Positions 25,913 to 36,900 of a DNA stretch of 64,000 nt are shown one piece after another. The position numbers were made by a program, and so were the translations under genes. Positions within the stretch are counted from its first letter, which is position 1. Every line of letters begins with the position of its first letter. The stretch covers positions 248,001-312,000 of the forward strand of contig WBMV01003351.1 of NCBI GenBank assembly GCA_013396655.1. Reading direction: 5' to 3'. Source of the DNA: Campylorhamphus procurvoides. Taxonomy: Eukaryota > Chordata > Aves > Passeriformes > Dendrocolaptidae. Under the pieces are notes generated by a model, which made no database searches, had not been told where the DNA came from, and saw only the letters and a list, made by a program, of their open reading frames with translations.

Positions 25913-27568
25913 CTTTTATGGTGTGATCTTTCATTTCTATAAACTGGGCTACTGAATTAAAATGTGGAGAATATAAACGTTCTGCAAAATTTTCAAGTCT
26001 ACCAAACATAAATCAGATTCAAACCAACTGATTTCCCTCCTGAGGAAAAAAAAGCTGGCAAAATTAATCACAAAAATCAGTAGTGGACTCCTGACTTTCC
26101 TTTAAAATTGTCATATTCTAGATATTGCTACTTCTTATGCTCAGATTTAGTTTGTTCATGTTCACAGTTTCATTCAAGAAGTTTCTTTCCTTATAAAGCA
26201 AAAATAAGAATTAATAATGAATAATAATATTAACAACATTGCATCAGATGGAAAGATATGTAAACCTTTATATATAGTTCTGAAAGTGAAGCAGTATCAA
26301 AGAAAATAATTTGCTGCTACAGTAGGAAACTGTCAACTTTCACACAAAAAGTCATTAACTTTTTTCTCTTTTGAATTATAATTTTGGCACTTTCATATAA
26401 CACCAAGGTAATAGATTTTCATTATATTCAGAGTGCAAAAACATTGGCTGTGGAAAAAGCAACAGGGCTCAGATTAATAGGAGCCGACAAGCTGACCAAA
26501 GAGGAAGTGGCAGCATGGCTGGCACCATGGCTCAGTGGTTGTGACAGGCAATTAGCGAACAGAGCAGAACAGATGTAACAGGAGGCAGCAACAATTTACT
26601 GAAGTATTAGCTTGCTCGCTCTGTAGTACAGAGAAGTGATAGTATTTGCTAATACAAATAAATACAAATATGATCTTGAGAGGAGAAGAGAGACGGTGTG
26701 CACAGTCACCTTACAGGACTGAAAAAAACTACAAAGCAATAACAACAACAAAAACAACAACAAATCCCCAAACTGGAAACCCAACAAAACAAGCCCTGGT
26801 AGACTTAAGGGAAAACAAAAAAAAATGGTCTTTTGGGGTTTTGAAGATGAGGTTAAGATCCTTGGTTTATTACCGGATTGTAAGAAACTTTTTTTTTAAA
26901 AAAAAGCATGCTATAGAGAACTTGTAATAGCATGTTCATGTTTCACAGCACTTAGAGAGGATGCATAATGCTCATTTTCTTTCTCCCCTGTAGTTCTGGG
27001 ACAGAGTTACATTACTGCAGCTCCTTGAGGTTGCTGCTGATTGATGTGCTGATGTGGAGAGAGGAGACTGCTATGTCCTTACTTAGGCGGTCAGAGGAGA
27101 GAATAACAATCATGTGAGACGTTTTTGTGGTTACAAGTGTTGCTTCGTGTATTTTAAAACCCAGTCACAAAATTTGTGCCTTCCTTTTTAAGATTGTAGA
27201 AACAAAGATCCCACGGTGTGCTAAATTAAATTATTTTAAATCAGAGAACTTAGCATTAAGGTTCCTGATGGATCTGGATGGATGCCTTTAGTCTCAGAGG
27301 ACAAAGTTGTCAATATGCACCAGGGAATTGACACTGGATGAGTTATTGTTTTCTATTATGTTAAGAATGGTTGTGATTTTTCGTAAAGTAGCAGTGAAAC
27401 TACATATTGTGATTAACAGTAGAAAGCAAAATATCTTCATTCTGTAAAGTGACATAAATTCTGTATGTTATATAGCATATATTTTGTTTAGAACTGACAA
27501 AGAAAATGGTCAGTCTTATGTATACAGTCCATAGAATCATTACTGATATCTTGTATTGACAATATCAA
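25913..27568. other. Unique sequence between two CR1 pieces
   Basis: No gene is recognised. It contains an (AAC)n simple repeat at 26738-26763 and A-rich patches to 26910. The block 26440-26620 is less AT-rich and is open in one plus-strand frame (64 codons), with no known domain. Confidence 0.5.
26738..26763. repeat. (AAC)n microsatellite
   Basis: Short run of AAC units with one interruption. Confidence 0.8.
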
Positions 27569-28071
27569 TGACCTTGAATATTGTGTGCAGTTTTGGTCAC
27601 TTCATATAAGACAGACATTAAACCATTAGAGAACATCCAAAGGAGGGTAATGAAGATGGTGAAGAACCTTGAGGAAAAGCTCTGTGAGGAGTGGTTGAGC
27701 CTGTTCAGCCTGGAGAATAGACTGAGAGGAGACCCCATTGCAGTCTACAACTTCCTCATGAAGGGAAGAGGAGGGACAGGCACCCATGTCTTCTCTGTGG
27801 TGATAAGTGACAGAATACAAGGGAACGGCCTGAAGATGTGTCAGGCGAGGTTTAGGTTGGATATTGTTACCCAGAGGGTGATTTGGCACTGGAACAGGAT
27901 CCCCAGGGAAGTGGTGACAGCACCAAACCTGACAGTTCAAGAAACATTTGGATGGTTCTCTCGGGTACATGGTGTGACTCTTGGGAATGGTCCTGTGCAG
28001 GGCTGTCCTGAGTTGGACTCAATGATCCTTGTGTGTCCCTTCCAACTCTGCTTAATCTGTGATTCTGTGAA
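27569..28071 (+). mobile_element. CR1 LINE 3' portion (ORF2 C-terminus and 3' UTR)
   Basis: The element starts within the ORF2 segment EYCVQFW, shifts frame near 27607, then reads on in one frame: ENIQRRVMKMVKNLEEKL, LFSLENRLRGDPIAVYNFLM, a SDRIQGNGLKM part and HWNRIPREVVTAPNL. These are diagnostic of the CR1 ORF2 C-terminus. The 3' UTR segment GACTCAATGATCCTTGTG precedes the tail TGTGATTCTGTGA. The frame remains open beyond the element to 28150 (189 codons from 27581), longer than any other in the window, but this is a relic of ORF2 plus read-through and not a host gene. It lacks the whole endonuclease and catalytic reverse transcriptase. Confidence 0.93.
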
Positions 28072-31000
28072 CACAATAATTTGCTTCATTCCCACAAGGA
28101 TAGGGTATTTGCTTACAAAGTATTACAAGTTAGACCAGTGGAACGTATGAGAAAGTTTACCTTCTGTTCTGATTAATGACAGGACCTTAAGAGCCAGTTT
28201 CCTACCAGAAGACAGAGAATAATTTTTATGGCATCCAATCAAAAACAGTCATATTTTTGCTGTAGTTGTTCTTCTCACACTGTTTTACAACAATGAAGAT
28301 ATTCACCATGATCCTGCCACTTTTGTACTGCAAGGACATATGGAGGGGAAAGTTTTTGTAAGAGCCAAGAGATCTCCATTGCCTGCCTGTGGCTCCAGCT
28401 GGTTGCAGTGGAGGTACAGATGATTTCTTGTACCTACTCACTGTTTTTGGATCAGTTTTCATGGAGAAGAGCCTTTCCTATATTCTTTTTAGCACCCTCA
28501 TTTAAATACTGGTGCTTCAGTGTAAATAAAGCCAAATATGCTTAGCATGCACCCTGTTCATGCACTTCTATTTCTTAAATATGCTGTCTCTGATAAGTAA
28601 AAGAAGTTAAGTCAGAACCAGACAATACTGTTTAACTGAGTGGAAGCAGCCATGTGTGAATACTTTAGAAATATATGATTTTAACATTGTTTTATTAAAG
28701 AAGATACAAATTCATTGATATAAAATAACCAGAAGCTTTTCAAATAAACTGGAACAGGATTAAGCTCTGAAGGTTTTCCTAAAAATTGAAAGAATCATAT
28801 TAATTCATGTAAAGGTCTGGTTTTTTAGGTTTTTTTTTAGCATTTTTAGTGGTTTTTTAATTACCAAAATATGCGTGCAAATATTAAAACACACACAAAA
28901 AAATAGTATTTATGAGACTGAAGTGTTCTCTACTTAGTGAATAGCTCATTCATTTCACAATTGCAAGCTGAGAAAAGAATAAGGAAATGAGGTACACCCT
29001 AGCAAATGACTTAATGAGAAGCTGGCAACATCAATACCACAGAAAACAATTTAAGGAAATGGGAAAAAATAGAATACAGAGACAGTTTTTAAAAGGATAC
29101 TGGATGACTAGCTAGTGTAAGCCCTATATTTAGGTTGTACAAAACTCTTAACTGTAAAGAATTTGCATACCTATTATTTTGAGAAGCTGAGATTTCTTCA
29201 ATGTATGCAACAGGCCTTTTGATATTCATCAAAGGGAAGTTTGGTTGTGTAAGTACCCTTTCTGTGTCTCTCAAAATTTAGTTCAGGCTTTTGCTCAGAA
29301 CTAATCTAGGGGATAGCCATTTTTGGCACAGGAGATAATTGGAGAAGAAAGCAGAATTATGGCTGGAAAAAGAACTGTAAGTGAAGGCTTAAGTTCTTCA
29401 GACATAGTAAGTCTATAACTGTAGGAAGAAGCTACTAGAATCTACTTCTCTACCCAATTGTATGGTTTTGTATAGTTGGTTTAATTCTTGTAGCTGTTAC
29501 AATGTGGGGTTTACTTGTTCGATCATGTAGTGTAGGTAGCAATGTTCTCTCTTCAATTCAAAGTTCAAATAGTTATTGAAAGTTGAAGGGCTTTAGAAGG
29601 AGAAATAGATGAGGATATTATTTTTCTCTTTTGTATAAGACAATTCTTCACAAAGTATGGTCATAGTCTTATTTTGCCCTGCCTAATTGAAGTTCTTATG
29701 TTCAGTTTTCAAAACTTCTTCGGATCAATTTTGTTCTGCTGAGCTTTGTCTCATTTCATTGCTAGGGCCACATTTATCTGTCTCCTGAATCTTCTGCCTA
29801 GCTGCATGCCCACTCTTTTGAAGCCTATCACCATGAGTGTTTCCCTTTTCTATTTCCAGCTATTATCTTAAAGAGCTGTTTGCCTCCTAATAGGAAGGCT
29901 TGGTCTTGTGGCAAGTTTATGCCTGTGGCAGACTACGGCAGTCACAAATGACTTATGGCACTATAGCACTTGGTGAGTGGAATTGTGTTGTTAAGGCAAG
30001 AACAGAAGCAAGGAACAGTAGCCTAACACTTGAAATAGCAGAAATGGCAACTAAGAGTCATGGAGAGGATCCACAGAAGTGAACAGTGAAACAAGGGAAC
30101 TGTGTAGGGAAATCCATTTGTGGTGGATAATTATCATGTAAAATGAAGACAGAAAAGGATTCTCAAATCTTTGAGTCTGTGGGACAGAATAGTGTGGGAC
30201 AGAATAGTAAGTGACAGAATCAATTCTAGAATATTGTGCTGCTGTCCAAAAGAGCTGAATAACTTACCTGAATAAACTTTTTATGCCAGAAACCTCAAGA
30301 CAGTTTCAGACAAGACGTCAAGACAAGTTCAGGAGACTGGACCTTTACTCCTCCTTTCTCCTCATCATCTCTTTTCCATCTTAGATAGTCTTTCCATCTT
30401 TAGATAGTTTTCTACCTTGTTCTATTTTGTCAATGCAGAGGCTGGCCAAGCATCCAGCCTCCCTTGGATACATGCCCTTCATGGATGGATACCTAGCTCT
30501 GGCACATGAATTGCTACAAGCATGTCTCATGGCAGTTGGTAGATAGATTAAACTGTTTCTCTTGCTCTACTTTCTTCCTAGCTACATGTCCAAGACCATT
30601 TGCATTCCTTTTGGAATTTCTAATTTAATTCTGGTCCCCTGAGTCACAGCTTATTTTTATAGAGACCAAAAATATGTACAAAAATGGCATCTCTATTTTT
30701 GGAAATAACCTGTTCTTTAGCTTGATGTACTAGAAGTATTACAAAAATCGGTGCTTGTGGCCTGTGGTATTTCTCCAAGGTTAGACTAGGAGTCTTTTTT
30801 TCTGTGCCAGACTTCTGAAACAACTATTTTCAGAGGTCACAGACCTCATAGACTCATCTAGAATTGCTGAGCAGGAAGATTTTTTGTTATCTATGACAGC
30901 CATTGAATTTGTCATCTTGGATGTAGCTCGATAACACAGCAAGAATATGATTTGTATTTGTGAAAGTACTCTCAGAATTGCTACCTGGTAGAATGTTTTT

Positions 31001-32596
31001 TTCCCCAAATGATTTTATAGTTTGTGATCATGGAAAGATCACTTGACACTAAATAAAAAGAACACTGAATAATAATACTGTGGGAGGCAAATACAAAAGG
31101 CATATGGTGGCGCTTTGTGGGAAGCTGCTCAGTCCAGCCCTGGAGTAACTCAAGCCTTACTCTTAGATTTTTTTTCTCTGTAAATCTGGCATTAAGATTC
31201 AAATCAATGTCTGCAGATGCAGCACAGGTGTCCCAGTTTGTGTTTTGCCTGCCATATCTACAGATCACATTTCTTCTCAGTGCCTTCAGAGTATCAGGAC
31301 GCCACTGTCAGACAGAGGAGATACTGGAGGTCCTTTCTTGGAAGCCTGGAACATGATATGTGCCTCCTGCAAACAGTTTGAATTAAGACTGAAATAATTT
31401 TGCCTAGAAAAGCACTGTGGATGTGTAGAGTCAGATGTGAGAAATACTTCACACTTCAGTCAGCACTTAGGGTGCTCTCATACTGGAGAGTCCATATGTT
31501 TCAGTCTGAGCTATACAAACTTATTAAATAGTGTTAGCCCACTAGGTACTTGCTATTCTAAAGTCTTCACAAGATCATTCTAAGAAAAAATTCTCTAAGT
31601 CTGGCCATCTTAGCTCAACTCCATCTACTTGCCACTTGAATAACTGGTATCTGTTTAATAAATGTCTATTGTTTTGAAATTCTGTTTATATGACAAAGCC
31701 TATGTTTAGATCACAGCAATTAGTAAAGACCTTTAAAAACTCTTTCCTAGGGGCTTTTCTGCATTTTGATGGAAGGCTTTTTTGTTTTATCTGATCTACA
31801 GATTTATTTTTTGATGTGTCTCAGGGACTTTGTGGGGCAAGCTTGTCTGACGGGCTGCAGAGACAGACTCTCATGAGTATCACCCAAATGGAAAAAGGGT
31901 TACAAATTAAATTGTCATTTATTTGTCCTCAATTTAGCTGTCAGAAGGAAATTATTTTAATTTGACAATCATGCTAAATAGACATGCAGTTCTTGGACTG
32001 GTAAGGGTACTAGACTTACCCTATTGAGTCTGAAGTTCTGAAGTACAAAATGGTTACACTCTACCATACTTTACTTTTCAAGGGATACTGTATCCAATGA
32101 TTGCTTTCCCCTAGGGTTGTTAAAAAAAGAACAAATACTTCACCAAACAAAAAAGGCACTGTGACAGAAATGCTAACATACATGATGCTAATCTGTACAT
32201 AACGCATTTTACACTGAAAAAGAGCATCCCAGAACAGGAATGAATGTAGAGACACATGCATACACATTTTTGTGAATTAGGACTAATTCAGTTTGGACTG
32301 AAACTAGATTAGAATTCAGACAAAAAATATATTTCTATAGATAGAAGAGAGGGAGAAAGGGACAATCCTGCACAACCCTGGGCCTGTCTGTCTTAAATAT
32401 CTGCATATAGACTCTTTTTCTATTTTCCAATAGATTATAGAGGAAGCCTAATTTAAGCCAAATGCCTAACTTTCAAATACCTGAGCTTAAATAAGATGAA
32501 TACCACACCTAAGTTTTGGGGTTTTTTTACTTTATTTTTCCTAAAAACATATGCCTCAGAAAGTCAGAATGATTGTACTAGTGTCCCAACAATGGC
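28072..32596. other. Unique sequence, 4.5 kb, no gene seen
   Basis: No exon, RNA gene or transposon is recognised. A perfect tandem pair of a 15-bp unit lies at 30178-30207. Open frames are under 100 codons and overlap one another on opposite strands (for example 30981-31356). Confidence 0.5.
30178..30207. repeat. Perfect 15-bp tandem duplication
   Basis: TGTGGGACAGAATAG occurs twice without a gap, followed by a decayed third partial copy (AAGTGACAGAAT). It is a minisatellite-like local duplication; no function is implied. Confidence 0.9.
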
Positions 32597-33034
32597 CAGT
32601 GGATGGTTTGGGTTCAAAGGAACCTTTAGAGATCACCTGGTCCAAACTCACTGCAAGGATCAGGGACATCTTTAAATATATCAGGTTGCTAAGAACCCAA
32701 TCTAATCTGATCCTGAATGTTTCCAGCGATGAGGTATCCACCATCATTCTGGGCAGCCTGTTCCAGTGTTTTACCATCCTCATTGTAAAAAAATCTTTTA
32801 TTCTATATAATCTAAATATAGCCTCCTTTATTTCAAAGTCATTCCCCCTTGTCCTATCACTATATGTCCTTGTGAACAGTCCCAGTCCAACTTTCTGGTA
32901 GCCACCTTCATGCACAGGAAGAATCTTCTACGGTGTCCCCAATGCCTTCTCTTCTCCACTGTCTCTGCCTGTCTTCATAGAAGAGGTGCTCCAGCCCTCT
33001 GATCATCTTTGTGGCCCTCTGGACTCACTCCAAA
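32597..33034 (-). mobile_element. CR1 LINE 3' portion, minus strand
   Basis: On the minus strand this is the C-terminus of CR1 ORF2 and the 3' UTR. An open frame from 32915 to 32556 includes FTRTYSDRTRGNDFEIKE, then FFTMRMVKHWNRLPRMMV and SSLETFRIRLD, matching the CR1 C-terminal pattern. The plus-strand reading at 32601-32653 (GGTTTGGGTT, then GATCACCTGGTCCAAACTC) matches the CR1 3' UTR and shares CCAAACTCACTGCAA with the short copy at 41.1 kb. The ATTCTGTG tail itself is decayed or lost. The 5' limit, near 33034, lies in the segment encoding the AGALLLK-like part. Confidence 0.92.
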
Positions 33035-35310
33035 AAAGCATATATGATCAGAGAAACACTCCTGACACTCCTTGAACATTTAGTCTAACTCTTGGTTTGG
33101 GGTCTGTGGGTTCCTAACACATTCTGGTTTCAGATAGCGTGAGTGATCTAATGTGATTGTTATCCACCAGAAAAAGATTGAGCATTTCAGGTGCCAGTTT
33201 TCTTTATGGCTGTTAAAAGTACAAGGACAGCTCATGTAAATGAAAAACACTGCTAAAGACAGTGTTTACTGCAAAAATAACAGTGTTTTTAGCTCAAGGA
33301 AGCTAAATCAAGATTGTGATCTCCACGTAAAATCTGAACAGAGACAAGCTAGTGTTAACCTCAGACCACTATCTGAGATAAACCTCAAGAAGGATACAGA
33401 AAGCTGACCTTCACTGGTCATATCAAGGCATGGATATAGATGGCTATCTAATTGTTTGAGATATCCTCTTGTTTGTTTTAGTCAAAACAATAAATTTTTG
33501 TCCTTAATTTACCCTTACTTTAGTGGTACAATATGGCTGCTTTTCCTTTTCAGAGATGACAGATTTTCTATGCAAAAAGGAATTAGGTTATATTTTTCTG
33601 CTATGATCTGTATAGGAAAACAATGTTATCTTGGAAGGTATGCTGTTATGGAACTAATGTGATGTGCTAAGTTTATATTAAAAATTTCAAGTTAGTAGCT
33701 TCTCTTCCTCAAGCTTCATTTCATGCTAATTTGTTCACACGTTAATCAGCACATTTTAAAGCTGGCTGTTTCCTGATAGAAAGCAATGCTGTGGTTGCCA
33801 GGTACAAAGGTGCTTTGAAAGTTCTATTGCCTCATTTCAGTGATTGAATAACGGGGTCATAGTTACCTGAGGGAATGTGTTTTGCCTCTTTTTCTAGAGG
33901 TTACATTCCCCAATTATAAGAGCTCTGTCCTTCATTTAGAGAGACAACGGTGGAATGAGATACTCTGCAGCATATTTATAACTGTCTATTCTCAGTCTGC
34001 TGCATTGTGGCTAGTTAGAAGAGTAACATATGGCACTGTAGTGAAAATAATTACTATTCTTTGATAATTTACTTAGAAGTAGTTATTCTAGATGACTTGC
34101 ATGACAGACTCTTAAAAAAAGTATAAAGTTACTGATGCAATAATGTAATAAAGGCATATATTTTCTCACAGTTTTCAGCACACTTAATACCCTTTAATGT
34201 GTTTTTAAACTTCCAGACATTTATCTATCTTCACAAAGATCTCAGAGTAAATCACTTTGATCTATATTCAGATTAGTTGCTATTTAGACTAATTCATTGT
34301 GGACCAAAGTTCAAGAGAAGGCTGACGGTTGCAGACTACCATCTACCTAGGGTTATGAGTTTGGGGTTCCAACACAGTCATTCAAAAGAAGTGGTCATAG
34401 AAACTAAGTTAGAGAGCAGTAGTGAAAATATCGCGCCTTTGTGGCATGGTTTTATTAGAAAAAGAAACCCAGTCTTAGATCAAAAACCACTCTCTTTCCA
34501 GTTTTGTTGATAAATCCTATCTAGAACACTTTAGATGTTGTTTTATTGGAACATTATCCCCACTCTTTTAAAAGATGCTATTTTTATTTAGAAAATTTAT
34601 ATTCAAAGACAGGCTGTAGTACATATTTTACCATGCTACTTCACAACCAGTCTTGGGTTCGTAAAGAGAAACAGAGGAAGTTGACTGCCAATTTTTCAGC
34701 TTTGCAGGCAAGAAAAGAAAAAGGAAAATTTCCTAAGTGTCATCGAAGAGACTATAATAGCTCCTTAGGCTATAGATTCAAGTTGTGATAGCACAGGGGC
34801 TGTAGTGTTGCTTTGGGACTTACTATTGAACTGGGGGCTGAAATTCATGCTATGCTTTTTCAAGCGTAATTACCTGGTCTTTAAGTAACTGCAGTGAATT
34901 TTGCCCCTGAGGAGGATCATTATCCTGAATGACTCCATTTGACTTTTGATCCACACTCAAACTAAGAAACAGCATACAAGAAAAAGAAGTTCATTTCCTT
35001 GTCATCATAAATTATGTTTCTTTTATTTGTGGCTAGTTTATTAGAAATATAGTGAGATAGACTGGCATACAATTCTTTCCTTTTCACAAACGTATGAAAG
35101 AGAAAAACCTATCCATCACACTTCAGGAGGAAAGAACTACACATCTTCCAGTTAATCAAAGCTGGAGGTAATTCAGAGTCAGGAGGGTATCTATTGATCT
35201 TCTGAATAAGAGGAATCAGATTCTTTTTAATTTACCTATCACTTCAATCAGTGGATCTTTAGAGCTGTGCCCAAAATATTGCTCAAAGGTAAAGAAAGAG
35301 CATATTTTAT
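33035..35310. other. Unique sequence between CR1 and solo LTR
   Basis: No gene or transposon is recognised. Short open frames at 34277-34788 have no family resemblance. The 34800-34980 part has a mixed composition without repeats and might be conserved non-coding DNA; that is only an impression. Confidence 0.45.
35306..35310 (+). repeat. Target-site duplication, left copy (TTTAT)
   Basis: TTTAT directly precedes the solo LTR, and the same five bases follow it at 35746-35750. Confidence 0.7.
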
Positions 35311-35745
35311 TATCCTGGTTCCAGCCAGGAGAGGGTTAATTTTTGCAGTAACCAGGAGGGAGCATGGCCAGAACATGAAGGTTATTCTATACCACCTCCC
35401 ATCATTGCCAGGGGTTGCATGGGGACTCTCTTCTGGGGAGAAGGGGTCCCTTCCCAGTTGGCATAATGTGGCAGAGGGAGCAGTTGGTTATTGCTATTTC
35501 TGTGTGAATTGTTCACCTCTCTCATACCCTCTGTCATTAGTATTGTCGCTGTTACTGTTTGTTTTCTTTTCTCAGTACTGTTTACTCTGCATTGTTCGTA
35601 TCTCAGCCTGTGATCTTTTCTTTTTTGTGCCCCCAATTCTCCTCTTCATCCTGCCTTAAGGGAAGGGGAAGGGAAAGAAGGAGCTAGTGATTCATAATTT
35701 CAGCGGGAGCACTAAATTGGAGAATACCATTCCTAAACCACAATA
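35311..35745 (+). mobile_element. Solo LTR of an avian ERVL-like element, internally shortened
   Basis: The start TATCCTGGTTCCAGCCAGG, then GAGGGTTAATTTTTGCAG, resembles the avian ERVL-type LTR start (TGTCCTGGTTTCAGCTGGG, then ATAGAGTTAATTTTC), with the first G changed to A. The middle has the GGGATATTCCATACCA-like segment as GGTTATTCTATACCACC (near 35380). The 3' part keeps the order CTGTTTACTCTGCATTG, TATCTCAGCCTGTGATC, CCCCCAATTCTCC and an end AAACCACAATA, against the typical AAACCACGACA. It is 435 bp with identical 5-bp flanks (TTTAT), the duplication length used by ERVL. The usual AATAAA-type signal is not evident. No gag, pol or env lies beside it, so the provirus probably recombined to a solo LTR. 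Confidence 0.78.
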
Positions 35746-35750
35746 TTTAT
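35746..35750 (+). repeat. Target-site duplication, right copy (TTTAT)
   Basis: Matches the five bases at 35306-35310 exactly and fixes the LTR boundaries. Confidence 0.7.
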
Positions 35751-36539
35751 ATGAAAGTAAAGCAGTAGTAAACTGAATTCTTTTGTTACAGAAAAGAAAC
35801 AGTAACAATGGTGTTAAATCTATAATGCATACACTTTCCTGGTGTAATGCTCATATTTCCCATGCTCCTATAGGTCCTAAAGTAGATGGTTTCATTCTGT
35901 GGGAGGTGTTAAAGTAAACTGTGAGCATCTTTGATGGGTGGAACATGATGTTCATGTTGATAGTTTTGTTTGTTATCAGCCTAGATTCCATGTCGGGGTG
36001 GACTTTTTTGTTGTTGTGTTATCAATTTGTTAACATACTTATATATATATTTCTTTTTCATTGAAGACTTACATTTGAAAACTACGTCTGAGTTTGCTTT
36101 ATATGGTCTCTTTTATGCACACTAGATACCATTTCTTTGCTTCCTTTGTTAGCTCTAAAACCACTTTTTTCACCACTAGATCTGCATTTCTTTAGCTGAA
36201 CATTGGTGAGTGGTTTACATGCGTGAGGTTTCCCATGGCAAATCTGTGCCTTATCTTTGGTCAGCCCATGCCCATTCTTCCCTATTCCACATTGCTGCCT
36301 CCCCTTCTCAAGACTTCTGTTGTTGTGCCAGGCTTGTATTTCTCTACATTATATTGTTGTAGACCTGCAAATACCTCATTCTACATAGAATAATGTCTAA
36401 GTATTTCTATATGTATTAAATTATGAGTTTTAAACCACACAAAGTTAGACAAAAGTAAATCAGTTGTGGACACGTGGTTGATTAAATAAATTGCTGTTAG
36501 CTAAATCAGGTCAGACACTGAAGCAGGCAGGCCAAAAGA

Positions 36540-36900
36540 AATTCAGGCATAGAATACCTGACAAGCATCAGTCCTGAGGCCTCACAAAATCAGTAGAGAG
36601 CTTGCAGTTTGTTACTAGCAGCAGCAGTACCATAATAGAAGGCTCATCAGTGTTGCTAGTCTCAGTCACACAGCTGAAAGCCTGTACTGGTGGTTCTGCT
36701 TCTCCAAGACCTAAGCACGAGCACCACCACATTGGTGCCTTTAGTTCCCAGGTGGCCTTCCTGCAGGAACCCCACCAAGCAGATGGCAGGCTGTGCTTCA
36801 GACATTTCTGTAGTAGTTCTCTGGATAACCTCCTCTGGCCTTGTTTCCTTGGGAACAAGCTACCTGAAATGGTGGTCCCACAGTTCTATTAACACCTCAT
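36540..36900. other. Unidentified GC-richer block, open on both strands
   Basis: This 360-bp block stands out by roughly half G+C content in an otherwise AT-rich region. A minus-strand frame (36858-36568) and a plus-strand frame (36602-36892), 96 codons each, overlap almost completely. The minus-strand product begins MFPRKQGQRRLSRELLQK and shows no domain I know. Candidates are part of a processed pseudogene, a fragment of an unrecognised LTR or other repeat, or chance. Confidence 0.3.

Noticed and set aside
35267..35659. 130-codon frame with a hydrophobic C-terminus
   Set aside because: It lies almost wholly in the solo LTR; the hydrophobic part is the LTR's pyrimidine-rich segment.
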